DNA of 22,924 bases, from positions 56,206-79,129 of the forward strand of contig FR889108.1 of NCBI GenBank assembly GCA_000435755.1. Direction: 5' to 3'. Position 1 is the stretch's first letter. The number at the start of each line of letters is the position of its first letter. This DNA is from Clostridium sp. CAG:508. Lineage in GTDB: Bacteria; Bacillota; Clostridia; TANB77; CAG-508. The position numbers were made by a program, and so were the translations under genes. Positions 1-6,774 of the stretch are shown here, piece by piece. Under the pieces are notes generated by a model. It was not told where the DNA came from, made no database searches, and was given only the letters and a program-made list of their open reading frames with translations.

Positions 1-2
1 TA

Positions 3-560
3 AAGGATTTTGATATATTTGGAGGTCTTTCGGAAGACATTACTAAAATAAAGACTATAGATAATAAAAAGCACAGGGAAATAGAAAAAGATAAATATAA
101 AGTACTAAACATAAATAAGCAAACAGATTTAGACTTATATATAGATACTCTAAGAAATTACTTAAATCTACTAAAAGAAGCATTTTGCAAAACAACAACA
201 TTTCAAAATATTTCGCTATATCTAACTTCTAACAAAGAACTAGACACTAAAAATTTGAATATATTTCATTTGAGTGAAAATGAAGCGGTTAATGAAAATA
301 AATTAGAAGATGAAATATACTTATACAAAGTAAATCTAAAAGAAGCTATGCCAGTATTGTATTATTCAAACATTATATTTTATGATAATACAAACCAGAC
401 TTTGCCATTAGGAATGAATTTATCAGATGAAATATTGGTTGATTTAAGTAAATACAAACTAGTAGAAGCAAATAAAGAAGACTTTAAAATAAACTATTTA
501 GAAGACGAATACACAAGTAAAATAATTAAAGTACACTGCATTGAATACAATGTGAAATAA
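3..560 (+). CDS. Hypothetical protein, 5'-truncated (C-terminal ~185 aa)
   Basis: The frame is open from the first bases of the window to TAA at 558-560. The gene therefore begins upstream and only its C-terminal ~185 residues are visible. A TTG at 255 can be read as an internal start, but it has no ribosome binding site and the frame stays open upstream of it, so it is not the true start. The visible part is Lys/Glu/Asn-rich and soluble-looking, with no membrane segment, cysteine cluster or motif I recognise. It ends 1 bp before a bidirectional terminator. I cannot assign a function or a family. The coding call rests on the long open frame and on codon use matching the neighbours. Confidence 0.7.
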   Translation, partial: KDFDIFGGLSEDITKIKTIDNKKHREIEKDKYKVLNINKQTDLDLYIDTLRNYLNLLKEAFCKTTTFQNISLYLTSNKELDTKNLNIFHLSENEAVNENKLEDEIYLYKVNLKEAMPVLYYSNIIFYDNTNQTLPLGMNLSDEILVDLSKYKLVEANKEDFKINYLEDEYTSKIIKVHCIEYNVK

Positions 561-591
561 AAAATCTCTAGAAAAATCTAGAGATTTTTTT
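561..591. terminator. Bidirectional intrinsic terminator
   Basis: An 11-bp perfect stem (561-571 with 578-588) closes a 6-nt loop. A T-run follows on the plus strand, and on the minus strand the stem is followed by TTTTTT. It lies between the end of the truncated plus-strand gene and the 3' end of the minus-strand tRNA-Leu, so it probably ends both transcripts. Confidence 0.85.
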
Positions 592-592
592 G

Positions 593-680
593 TGGTGCAG
601 GTGGTGGGGGTCGAACCCACACGAATGTTACTTCGCAGGATTTTGAGTCCTGTGCGTCTGCCAATTCCGCCACACCTGCA
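593..680 (-). tRNA. tRNA-Leu (anticodon CAA), CCA encoded
   Basis: The minus strand reads as a class II tRNA. The acceptor stem TGCAGGT pairs with ACCTGCA, and the genomic CCA is at 593-595. The D-arm has GGCAGACGC, the anticodon stem CAGGA/TCCTG encloses the loop CTCAAAA, and the T-arm contains GTTCGAC. Loop positions 3-5 give anticodon CAA, which decodes UUG. A long variable arm (GCGAAGTAACATTCGT) lies between the anticodon stem and the T-arm, as expected for tRNA-Leu. The body without CCA is 85 nt. Confidence 0.97.
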
Positions 681-696
681 TAAATATTACCTACAT

Positions 697-725
697 ATAA
701 TAGCAAAAAAAACAAAAAATATCAA
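697..725 (-). promoter_or_regulatory. Sigma-A promoter of tRNA-Leu
   Basis: On the minus strand, -35 TTGATA (720-725) is followed by a 17-bp T-rich spacer and -10 TATTAT (697-702). Transcription would start about 10 nt before the mature tRNA 5' end at 680. The spacing and position fit well. Confidence 0.75.
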
Positions 726-735
726 GTGTTTTTTA

Positions 736-763
736 GAATAATCATGTAGTTTTTGGAAATAAT
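736..763 (+). promoter_or_regulatory. Possible forespore (sigma-F/sigma-G) promoter of gpr
   Basis: GGAAATAAT (755-763) matches every fixed position of the sigma-F -10 pattern GGnrAnAnT. GAATA (736-740) lies 14 bp upstream and matches GYWTA with one mismatch. gpr is a forespore-expressed gene in Bacillus. The predicted start (~771) leaves only ~12 nt before ATG, which barely includes the ribosome binding site, so the call is tentative. Confidence 0.4.
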
Positions 764-782
764 ATTTTGGGAGGTAGATTAT

Positions 783-1724
783 ATGATTAATTTTAGAACT
801 GATTTAGCCTTAGAAAGAAGAGATTTATTTAAAAAAGCCAATAATATATCAAATGAAGTAGATGGCTTAGAAACACAGGAAGAAAGCTTTACAGATGATA
901 TAAAAATATCAAGAGTAAAAGTACTGAATGATAATGGAGAACAAGCAATAGGTAAAAGAAAAGGCACATATATTACTATAGATATTAAAAATTTGAAAAT
1001 AGCAGGAGAAGACGAAATACAAAAAGCATCAGAAGCAGTAACCAAGGAATTGAAAAATTTAATTGGAGCCTTAGTAGATCCACAAGAAGACATATTAGTA
1101 GTTGGACTAGGAAATCTATATGTTACACCAGATGCATTAGGACCTAAAGTAGTAAATGAAATAGATATTACAAGACATTTACTAAACTATATGCCAGATG
1201 TACTTGATAAAGACACTAGATCAGTAAGTGCTATAGCACCAGGGGTTCTTGGAACTACTGGAATAGAAACCCTAGAAGTCATAAAAGGGATAGTAGAAAA
1301 CATTCATCCCAAATTGATAATTGTAATTGATGCACTAGCCTCAAGAAGCATAGAAAGAATTAGCAGTACAGTACAACTTGCAGATACAGGAATTGTTCCA
1401 GGTGCAGGGGTCGGAAATGAAAGAAAAGAACTAACAAAAGACACTTTAGGAGTGCCAGTTATTGCAATAGGAATACCAACTGTTGTAGAAGCGGCAACAA
1501 TAGCTGCAGACAGTTTAGATTTATTCATTCAAAAAGTTCAAGAAGAAGCAAAGTCAAATGAATTTTTAAATCAATTACAAGAAGAAGATAAATATGAAAT
1601 GATAAAAGAAGTATTAACGCCAGAAGACTATAACTTTATAGTAACTCCAAAAGAAATAGACGATTTAATTGAAAATATGAAAGACGTAGTTGCAAGAGGG
1701 ATAAACTTTGCAACACAAAAATAA
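783..1724 (+). CDS. gpr: Germination protease GPR (spore protease)
   Basis: GPR is the aspartic-type endopeptidase (family A25) that degrades small acid-soluble spore proteins when spores germinate. It is made as a zymogen in the forespore. The 313-aa product is slightly shorter than the Bacillus enzyme. The N-terminal segment RTDLALE (residues 5-11) resembles the family's self-cleavage site and the sites it cuts in its substrates, so the propeptide would be only about 7 residues, shorter than in Bacillus. Family blocks seen include VVGLGNLYVTPDALGPKV, IAPGVLGTTGIET, IDALASRS and GAGVGNER. I chose ATG at 783 because GGGAGGT (769-775) sits 7 nt upstream; the in-frame TTG at 753 has no such site. 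The gene appears monocistronic. Confidence 0.96.
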   Translation: MINFRTDLALERRDLFKKANNISNEVDGLETQEESFTDDIKISRVKVLNDNGEQAIGKRKGTYITIDIKNLKIAGEDEIQKASEAVTKELKNLIGALVDPQEDILVVGLGNLYVTPDALGPKVVNEIDITRHLLNYMPDVLDKDTRSVSAIAPGVLGTTGIETLEVIKGIVENIHPKLIIVIDALASRSIERISSTVQLADTGIVPGAGVGNERKELTKDTLGVPVIAIGIPTVVEAATIAADSLDLFIQKVQEEAKSNEFLNQLQEEDKYEMIKEVLTPEDYNFIVTPKEIDDLIENMKDVVARGINFATQK

Positions 1725-1755
1725 AAATCCTGCCACAACAATTGTTGTGACAGGA
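1723..1755 (-). terminator. Intrinsic terminator of the minus-strand gene 1763-2080
   Basis: TCCTG (1728-1732) pairs with CAGGA (1751-1755). After one C/A mismatch, the perfect palindrome CACAACAATTGTTGTG (1734-1749) continues the stem. On the minus strand the stem is followed by TTTTT (1727-1723). On the plus strand it is followed by AAAAAG, so it should not act as a classical terminator for gpr. Confidence 0.75.
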
Positions 1756-1762
1756 AAAAGGA

Positions 1763-2080
1763 TTAGTGCTTAATAGTAATTTTTGCCATTCTTACTCCGG
1801 GCTTTTTCCAAAACAGGTGACCAGTTGCAGGAGTGATGAAGAAGGTAACATCGAATCCGGCTCTCTGAAAAATTTTTCTGGCAATTTGCGGATCCAAAAA
1901 CTTTTCTTCAAAGGCTTCATAGGACATTTCGTAAGGAAAAGTTTGATAACCTTCTTTTGCTTTTTTGTACTGTTCTTCTAAGAAATTACTTACGGTTCCT
2001 CCTAAAAGGAAAAAAATCAAATCATTGTCTTTCCGATATGCTTCATTGTAGGCTTTGGTAATATCATTGGCAGTTTTCAT
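1763..2080 (-). CDS. Small hypothetical protein, 105 aa
   Basis: I recognise no family. The 105-residue product looks cytosolic: an N-terminal helical region, FFLLGGTV (about residues 23-30), an acidic-aromatic middle containing YEMSYEAFEEKF, and a basic C-terminus with GHLFWKKPG. No cysteines or membrane helix are visible. It is a credible gene because ATG at 2080 is preceded by AAGGAGA at a good distance. It also has its own promoter (2134-2162), a terminator after its stop, and a palindrome in its leader that could be an operator. Base composition differs from the neighbours: by hand count about 36% G+C overall, and 47% in 1801-1860, against 27% in a sample of gpr. This may indicate later acquisition. 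Confidence 0.7.
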   Translation of the reverse strand: MKTANDITKAYNEAYRKDNDLIFFLLGGTVSNFLEEQYKKAKEGYQTFPYEMSYEAFEEKFLDPQIARKIFQRAGFDVTFFITPATGHLFWKKPGVRMAKITIKH

Positions 2081-2109
2081 TGTGTGTATCTCCTTTATAT
2101 AAAATATTT

Positions 2110-2124
2110 TTCACTATTAGTGAA
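2110..2124. promoter_or_regulatory. Candidate operator: 15-bp palindrome TTCACTATTAGTGAA
   Basis: A perfect inverted repeat, TTCACTA-T-TAGTGAA, begins a few bases downstream of the predicted start site of the minus-strand gene 1763-2080. A bound protein there would block transcription. The alternative is a small hairpin in the mRNA leader. No matching regulator is encoded nearby. Confidence 0.45.
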
Positions 2125-2133
2125 GTTATATAA

Positions 2134-2162
2134 ATTATACCATAAAATCGGACAAAAAGCAA
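2134..2162 (-). promoter_or_regulatory. Sigma-A promoter of the gene 1763-2080
   Basis: On the minus strand, -35 TTGCTT (2157-2162), a 17-bp spacer, and a consensus -10 TATAAT (2134-2139). It points away from the folD promoter, with 25 bp between the two -35 boxes. Confidence 0.7.
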
Positions 2163-2187
2163 ACACACGTACTTAAAACAAAAAATG

Positions 2188-2216
2188 TTGCTATTTGAAC
2201 AACAGTATTATATAAT
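2188..2216 (+). promoter_or_regulatory. Sigma-A promoter of folD
   Basis: -35 TTGCTA (2188-2193), a 17-bp spacer and -10 TATAAT (2211-2216), 28 bp before the folD start codon. TTGAAC at 2195 lies only 10 bp from the -10 and cannot be the -35. Confidence 0.7.
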
Positions 2217-2243
2217 AAGACAAAATAAAGAAGGAGAAAACAA

Positions 2244-3080
2244 ATGGCAATAATTATAAATGGAAAAGAACTAGCAGCAAAGGTAAGAGCAAACTTAAAG
2301 ATAGAGGTTGATGGACTAAAAGAGAAAGGTATATTTCCTAAATTAGCAGTAATAATGGTTGGAAACGATAGTGCATCAGCAGTATATGTACGTAATAAAA
2401 GTAAAGCATGTAATGAAATTGGAGTTGAGTTTGAAGAATTTTTATTACCTGAAAACACAACAAGAGAAGAACTATTAAACTTGATTGAAGAACTAAATAA
2501 TAGAAAAGATGTTAATGGAATTTTGCTTCAAAGTCCCATACCAAAGCATTTAGACATTAGAGAAGCTTTTAATGCGATAGACTATAAAAAAGATGTAGAT
2601 GGATTTCATCCAATAAATGTAGGCAAACTAGCTATTGGAGAAGACTGCTTTGTATCTTGTACACCAGCAGGAGTTATGAGAATGCTAGAAGAATATAAGA
2701 TAGATATAGAAGGCAAACATGCAGTAGTTATTGGTAGAAGCAATATTGTAGGTAAACCTTTAGCACAATGCTTATTAAACAAAAATGCAACAGTAACTAT
2801 TTGCCACTCAAGAACAAAAAATTTAGGAGAAATAACAAAACAAGCAGACATTTTAGTTGCAGCAATTGGAAAACCTAAATTTGTAACAGCAGATATGGTA
2901 AAAGAAGGCGCAGTGGTAATAGATGTGGGAATAAACAGAAATGAAGATGGAAAACTTGTAGGGGACGTTGACTATCAAAATGTAGAAAGTAAAGCAGCAT
3001 ATATTACTCCAGTTCCAGGTGGAGTTGGACCAATGACAATTGCTATGTTAATGGAAAACGTAGTAAAATCAGTAAAATAA
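2244..3080 (+). CDS. folD: Bifunctional methylenetetrahydrofolate dehydrogenase / methenyltetrahydrofolate cyclohydrolase
   Basis: FolD interconverts 5,10-methylene-, 5,10-methenyl- and 10-formyl-tetrahydrofolate in the cytosol using NADP or NAD. It supplies formyl groups for purine synthesis and for initiator tRNA; Fmt is encoded about 7 kb downstream. The 278-aa length is normal. YVRNKSKAC (near residue 50) carries the catalytic Tyr and Lys. DVDGFHPINVGKL and CTPAGVMRML follow. GRSNIVGKPLAQ (about 164-175) is the dinucleotide-binding turn, and PGGVGPMTIAML lies near the C-terminus. Where the family often has LQLPLP, this protein has LLQSPIP, an acceptable variant. ATG at 2244 follows AAGGAGAAA. 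dprA begins 37 bp downstream with no terminator between, so the two are probably cotranscribed. Confidence 0.97.
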   Translation: MAIIINGKELAAKVRANLKIEVDGLKEKGIFPKLAVIMVGNDSASAVYVRNKSKACNEIGVEFEEFLLPENTTREELLNLIEELNNRKDVNGILLQSPIPKHLDIREAFNAIDYKKDVDGFHPINVGKLAIGEDCFVSCTPAGVMRMLEEYKIDIEGKHAVVIGRSNIVGKPLAQCLLNKNATVTICHSRTKNLGEITKQADILVAAIGKPKFVTADMVKEGAVVIDVGINRNEDGKLVGDVDYQNVESKAAYITPVPGGVGPMTIAMLMENVVKSVK

Positions 3081-3117
3081 CAAAAAACGGGGCTTGATCA
3101 TTTTAGGAGGAAATTTT

Positions 3118-3759
3118 ATGAAAATTATTTATCAAGCTCAAAAAGAATATCCAGAAAAATTAAACAATATATATTCATCACCTGCTAAATTATATTTAGT
3201 GGGTGATGAATTAGTTTTAAATAAGCCATCAATAGCTATAATTGGTTGCAGAGATGCAAGCAACTATGGCAAAAGAGTGGCTTTTAATTTTGCTTATGAA
3301 CTTGCCAAAGAAGGCTTTGTAATAGTAAGTGGACTGGCAAGAGGAATTGATACATATGCACATTTAGGTGCAGTTAAAGCAAATGGTAAAACAATAGCAG
3401 TATTGGGAAGCGGACTAAAACATATATACCCAGCTGAGAATAAAGAATTATGTAATGAGATTATAAAAAAAGGTGGAGCAGTAATAACAGAATATGAGCC
3501 ACATATAAAGCCATTACCAATGAACTTTCCATCAAGAAATAGAATAATTAGTGGACTTTCAAATGGAGTATTAGTAGTAGAAGCAAAACAAAAAAGTGGA
3601 ACCTTAATTACGGTAGACTATGCTCTAGAACAAGGAAAAGATGTATTTGTAATACCAGGTAACATCACAAGCACAAATTCATATGGCACAAACGATCTTA
3701 TCAAACAAGGAGCAAAGCCAGTTACAAATATACAAGAAATTATAGAAGAAATAATTTAA
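3118..3759 (+). CDS. dprA: DNA-processing protein DprA/Smf, Rossmann domain only
   Basis: DprA binds incoming single-stranded DNA during transformation and loads RecA. The DprA/Smf fold is recognised from IAIIGCRDASNYGKR, GFVIVSGLARGIDTYAH, TIAVLGSGLKHIYPAEN, NFPSRNRIISGLS and QKSGTLITVDYALEQGKDV. The product is 213 aa, whereas typical DprA proteins are about 280-370 aa. Both the usual N-terminal SAM-like extension and the C-terminal winged helix are missing, leaving the core nucleotide-binding-like domain. I chose ATG at 3118 because AGGAGG (3105-3110) sits just upstream; TTG at 3094 lies before that site. No other competence gene is in view, so a role in transformation is not shown. A broader Smf/LOG-like role is possible. 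Confidence 0.9.
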   Translation: MKIIYQAQKEYPEKLNNIYSSPAKLYLVGDELVLNKPSIAIIGCRDASNYGKRVAFNFAYELAKEGFVIVSGLARGIDTYAHLGAVKANGKTIAVLGSGLKHIYPAENKELCNEIIKKGGAVITEYEPHIKPLPMNFPSRNRIISGLSNGVLVVEAKQKSGTLITVDYALEQGKDVFVIPGNITSTNSYGTNDLIKQGAKPVTNIQEIIEEII

Positions 3760-3774
3760 AATTTAATGTTACCA

Positions 3775-3803
3775 TTGGCAATTTTATAATAATGTGGTAA
3801 AAT
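3775..3803 (+). promoter_or_regulatory. Sigma-A promoter of rsmE and the following genes
   Basis: -35 TTGGCA (3775-3780), a 17-bp spacer and -10 TAAAAT (3798-3803). The predicted start near 3810 lies downstream of the alternative start codons at 3794 and 3806, which supports ATG 3830 for rsmE. Confidence 0.7.
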
Positions 3804-3829
3804 ATATGAGTAATTTAAAAGGAGAAACA

Positions 3830-4573
3830 ATGCCAAAATTTTTTGTAAAAACAAACCAAATTGAAGAAAATAAAATAAAGATAATTGGAGAAGATGTAAA
3901 ACATATAAATCAAGTATTAAGAGCTAAAATAGGCGAAGAACTAACTATTTGCAATTTAGATACAACCTTAAACTATATTACTACAATATCTCAAATTACT
4001 CCTGAATATGTAATGTGTGATATACAAGACTGCGTAAAAAGCTTTGTAGAAAGCAATGTGCAAGTTACAATTTTTCAGGGGCTTCCAAAAGCTGATAAAA
4101 TGGAATATATAATACAAAAAAATACAGAATTAGGTGCTAAACAAATAGTGCCAGTTGAAATGGTAAGATGTGTAGTAAAACTAGATAGTAAAAAAGAAGG
4201 CAAGAAAATAGAACGTTGGCAAAAAATTGCAGAGTCAGCTGCAAAACAAAGTGGAAGAGATCTAATACCAACAGTAGAAATGCCAATTGATATAAATAAT
4301 TTATGTGAAAAAATTAAAGAATTTGATGCAGTGATTTTAGCTTATGAAGAAGAAAAAGAAAATACATTAAAAAACGAGTTGAAAAAACTAGATGGAACTA
4401 AAGATTTAAAAATTGGAATTATAATAGGTCCAGAAGGTGGAATGGACAAAACAGAAGTAGAAAAACTTGCAAAAGCAGGTGCAAAAGTGGTAACATTAGG
4501 AAAAAGAATATTAAGAACAGAAACAGCATCAATTAGTATTATGAGTAACATTGTATATGAATTTGAATTATAA
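3830..4573 (+). CDS. rsmE: 16S rRNA (uracil1498-N3)-methyltransferase
   Basis: RsmE methylates N3 of U1498 in helix 44 of 16S rRNA on the 30S subunit using S-adenosylmethionine. It is a SPOUT enzyme with an N-terminal PUA-like RNA-binding domain and a C-terminal trefoil knot. The 247-aa product starts MPKFFV, as the family does. The SAM-binding knot is visible as IIGPEGGMDKTEVEKL (around residue 198) and LGKRILRTETASI near the C-terminus. KADKMEYIIQKNTELGAK and ESAAKQSGR, in the middle, are also typical. ATG 3830 follows GGAG. Upstream in-frame starts at 3794 and 3806 fall in or before the promoter. Only 14 bp separate it from the next gene. Confidence 0.95.
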   Translation: MPKFFVKTNQIEENKIKIIGEDVKHINQVLRAKIGEELTICNLDTTLNYITTISQITPEYVMCDIQDCVKSFVESNVQVTIFQGLPKADKMEYIIQKNTELGAKQIVPVEMVRCVVKLDSKKEGKKIERWQKIAESAAKQSGRDLIPTVEMPIDINNLCEKIKEFDAVILAYEEEKENTLKNELKKLDGTKDLKIGIIIGPEGGMDKTEVEKLAKAGAKVVTLGKRILRTETASISIMSNIVYEFEL

Positions 4574-4587
4574 AAGGAGAAATTAAA

Positions 4588-5400
4588 ATGCCAACAGAAA
4601 AGGAAAAGAAAACTACAAAAAAGACTACAAAAAAAGCAGAGCCAGTAGAAAAGAAAACAACAACAAAGAAAAACACAAAACCGGCAACTAAAAAGGAGAC
4701 TGGTACAAGATTAACTGCAAAAAAAGAAACTAGTACAAAGACTACAACTAAAAAAACAACAGCTAAAAAAGCAACAACTAAGAAAATGGAACCTAGCAAG
4801 AAAACAGAGAAAAAACCAACTAAAAGTAAAAAAACAGTGGTAGAAGAAATTGATACAAAAGCTGAGACTGAAGAGGTTGTAGAAGAAGTTGAAACTAAAA
4901 AAGAAGTCAAAACAGTAGATATGCAAGAAATGCAAAAAGTTCTAAAACAAGAAATAAAGTCAAAGAAAACTGTAACAGAAGAACAACAAAAAAAGATGAA
5001 TGGAGAAGTATTTAAAAATATAATTATAGCAATTGCAATAGTTCTATTTTTAAACTGTATAATTCTTGGCTTTATGAATATTGAAAGCTCGATATTTATA
5101 GTAGACTTAAAAGTATTTGCAGTATCTTTACTTGCAGTAGCAATAGGAATTTTTGAATTTGCATATAAAAAAGATAGTGGAAAAGCAGCAATATATGGAA
5201 TTGAAATATTATTTTTAGCACTTTGTATGTTAGCATTTATTTATATAGACATAATGTTAAATAGTAAATTTGTAATAATTGCAGTACTTTTAACATATGC
5301 AATTGCAATATATTACACAGCAAAATCAATAATAGTTTACAAAAAAATGAAAAAACAATATTTAATTGATTCAATAAAAAAAGAAATTGTAAAAAAATAA
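4588..5400 (+). CDS. Membrane protein with a long Lys/Thr-rich N-terminal tail
   Basis: This 270-aa protein has no family I can name. Residues 1 to about 82 are almost entirely Lys, Thr, Glu and Ala with KKTTKK-type repeats. Residues ~83-108 are acidic and ~109-136 are again charged. From about residue 142 four hydrophobic segments follow (roughly 142-164, 169-191, 198-220 and 226-247). A basic tail rich in Lys ends the protein. The likely topology places both charged ends in the cytosol. The polybasic stretch resembles histone H1-like C-terminal tails, so binding to nucleic acid, ribosome or acidic lipid is plausible but unproven. ATG 4588 has AAAGGAGA upstream. It lies between rsmE and yicC, both RNA-related, with gaps of 14 and 21 bp, so it is cotranscribed with them. 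Confidence 0.8.
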   Translation: MPTEKEKKTTKKTTKKAEPVEKKTTTKKNTKPATKKETGTRLTAKKETSTKTTTKKTTAKKATTKKMEPSKKTEKKPTKSKKTVVEEIDTKAETEEVVEEVETKKEVKTVDMQEMQKVLKQEIKSKKTVTEEQQKKMNGEVFKNIIIAIAIVLFLNCIILGFMNIESSIFIVDLKVFAVSLLAVAIGIFEFAYKKDSGKAAIYGIEILFLALCMLAFIYIDIMLNSKFVIIAVLLTYAIAIYYTAKSIIVYKKMKKQYLIDSIKKEIVKK

Positions 5401-5421
5401 ATATGAGAGGAAAATAATACA

Positions 5422-6297
5422 ATGAAAAGTATGACAGGCTTTGGAAGAGCAAAGCTAGAAAAAGATGGACGAGAGTATTTGGTAGAAATTCGTTCAGTAA
5501 ACCACAAATATGCAGATATTACTGTTAAAGCACCAAGAAACTTACTATATTTAGAAGACAAAGTTAGAAAATCAGTATTAAATAGAGTTGCAAGGGGAAA
5601 AATAGAAGTATTTATAAGCTATGCTAATTATGGACTGGATGGAAAAAACGTAGTACTTAATAAAGAATTAGCTAAACTATATATAAAAGAACTAACAGAA
5701 CTTGCAGAAGAGGCTGATATACCAAGTGGACTTAGAGCTACAGAAGTTTCTAAAATGCCAGATGTATTAAATATTCAATTAGAAGAAGATAGTTTAGAAA
5801 CGATTTGGCAAGAGTTGTCAGAGTGCTTAGAAACAGCTATAGACAATTTCATAGATATGAGAAGCATAGAAGGAAGTAAAATTAAACAAGATTTACAAAC
5901 AAGATTATCAAGTGTAGAAGAAAATGTTAACAAAATTTCTGAACTTTCTACTGGACTTGTAGAAGAATATATAGTAAAATTAGAAGAAAGAATAAAAGAG
6001 CTTTTAAAAATTGACATAGTAGATAAAGATAGATTAGCTCAAGAAATAGTAATTTACTCTGATAAATGTTCTACAGAGGAAGAACTAACCAGACTAAAAA
6101 GCCATATAGCACAATTTAAAAACTTATTAGAACAAGAAGAACCAGTGGGCAAAAAGCTAGATTTTTTAATTCAAGAAATGAACAGAGAAACAAACACAAT
6201 TGGTTCGAAATCAGGAAAATTAGAAATTACTAATTTGGTAATAGAAATGAAAACTGTATTAGAAGACATAAGAGAACAAATTCAAAATATTGAATAA
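5422..6297 (+). CDS. yicC: YicC/YloC family endoribonuclease
   Basis: YicC proteins are metal-dependent endoribonucleases; the Bacillus member is YloC. The 291-aa product has full family length. It opens with MKSMTGFGRAKL and EIRSVNHKYADI, the YicC N-terminal block. It ends with the DUF1732 signature: YSDKCSTEEELTRLKSH (around 211-227), KKLDFLIQEMNRE and a final EMKTVLEDIREQIQN. ATG 5422 follows GAGAGGAAAA. The next gene is remA, 15 bp downstream, the same neighbour as in the Bacillus yloC-remA cluster. This adds weight to the assignment. Confidence 0.95.
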   Translation: MKSMTGFGRAKLEKDGREYLVEIRSVNHKYADITVKAPRNLLYLEDKVRKSVLNRVARGKIEVFISYANYGLDGKNVVLNKELAKLYIKELTELAEEADIPSGLRATEVSKMPDVLNIQLEEDSLETIWQELSECLETAIDNFIDMRSIEGSKIKQDLQTRLSSVEENVNKISELSTGLVEEYIVKLEERIKELLKIDIVDKDRLAQEIVIYSDKCSTEEELTRLKSHIAQFKNLLEQEEPVGKKLDFLIQEMNRETNTIGSKSGKLEITNLVIEMKTVLEDIREQIQNIE

Positions 6298-6312
6298 CAA
6301 AGGAGGACTTTT

Positions 6313-6570
6313 ATGCAATTGATAAATATAGGTTTTGGAAATATTGTATCATCAGATAGAATAATAGCTATAGTAAGCCCAGAATCTGCACCAATTAAAA
6401 GATTAGTACAAGATGCCAAAGATACTGGAAGGGCAATTGATGCTACATGTGGTAGAAGAACAAGAGCTGTAATAGTAATGGACTCAAACCATGTTGTATT
6501 ATCAGCAGTTCAACCAGAAACAGTAGCCGGAAGATTTGAAGGCGACACAAATAAGGTAGAAACTGAATAG
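6313..6570 (+). CDS. remA: Extracellular matrix regulator RemA (DUF370)
   Basis: RemA is a small DNA-binding protein that, in Bacillus subtilis, activates biofilm matrix and osmoprotection genes; it assembles into rings that bind DNA. The 85-aa product matches the family along its length. The start is MQLINIGFGNIVSSDRIIAI, followed by SPESAPIKRL, the basic loop ATCGRRTRAVIVMDS, and VVLSAVQPETVAGRF. AGGAGG precedes ATG 6313. Whether it controls a matrix in this organism cannot be read from the sequence. In this lineage it may have other targets. Confidence 0.95.
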   Translation: MQLINIGFGNIVSSDRIIAIVSPESAPIKRLVQDAKDTGRAIDATCGRRTRAVIVMDSNHVVLSAVQPETVAGRFEGDTNKVETE

Positions 6571-6585
6571 AAAGAAGGGAAAAAT

Positions 6586-6774
6586 ATGTTAGTAAAACCA
6601 ACTGTATTAGAATTATTAGAAAAGGTAGATAATCGTTTTAGATTAGTAACTGTTACTTCAAAAAGAGCTAGACAAATAGCTGCTGGAAGTACACCTTTAA
6701 CAAAGAAAGATGAACCATCACCAGTATCACTTGCTGCTGATGAAATAGCAGAAGGTAAGGTGAAACCATGTTAG
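6586..6774 (+). CDS. rpoZ: RNA polymerase omega subunit
   Basis: Omega is the small RNA polymerase subunit that helps fold and hold the beta' subunit. The 62-aa product has the family core: LLEKVDNRFRLVTVTSKRAR then QIAAGSTP, with PVSLAADEIAEGKV at the end. It is at the short end for the family. The start ATG 6586 follows AAGAAGGGAAAA. Its last 7 bases overlap the start of gmk, which suggests translational coupling. In Bacillus rpoZ follows gmk; here the order is reversed. Confidence 0.93.
   Translation: MLVKPTVLELLEKVDNRFRLVTVTSKRARQIAAGSTPLTKKDEPSPVSLAADEIAEGKVKPC

Noticed and set aside
753..782. TTG at 753 as the gpr start
   Set aside because: ATG 783 has GGGAGGT directly upstream and gives the family N-terminus; the TTG extension overlaps the likely promoter.
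1766..1981. 71-codon plus-strand frame opposite the gene 1763-2080
   Set aside because: The minus-strand gene has a strong ribosome binding site, promoter and terminator; the plus frame has none.
4588..4850. The Lys/Thr codon repeats as a CRISPR-like or tandem DNA repeat
   Set aside because: The units are short, irregular and in frame within a gene with a good ribosome binding site; no spacers of constant length are present.
4539..4935. Minus-strand open frames of 123 and 74 codons rich in Phe, Val and Ser
   Set aside because: They are the complement of the Lys/Thr-rich repeat of the membrane-protein gene; low complexity keeps the frames open. No ribosome binding site or promoter is present.
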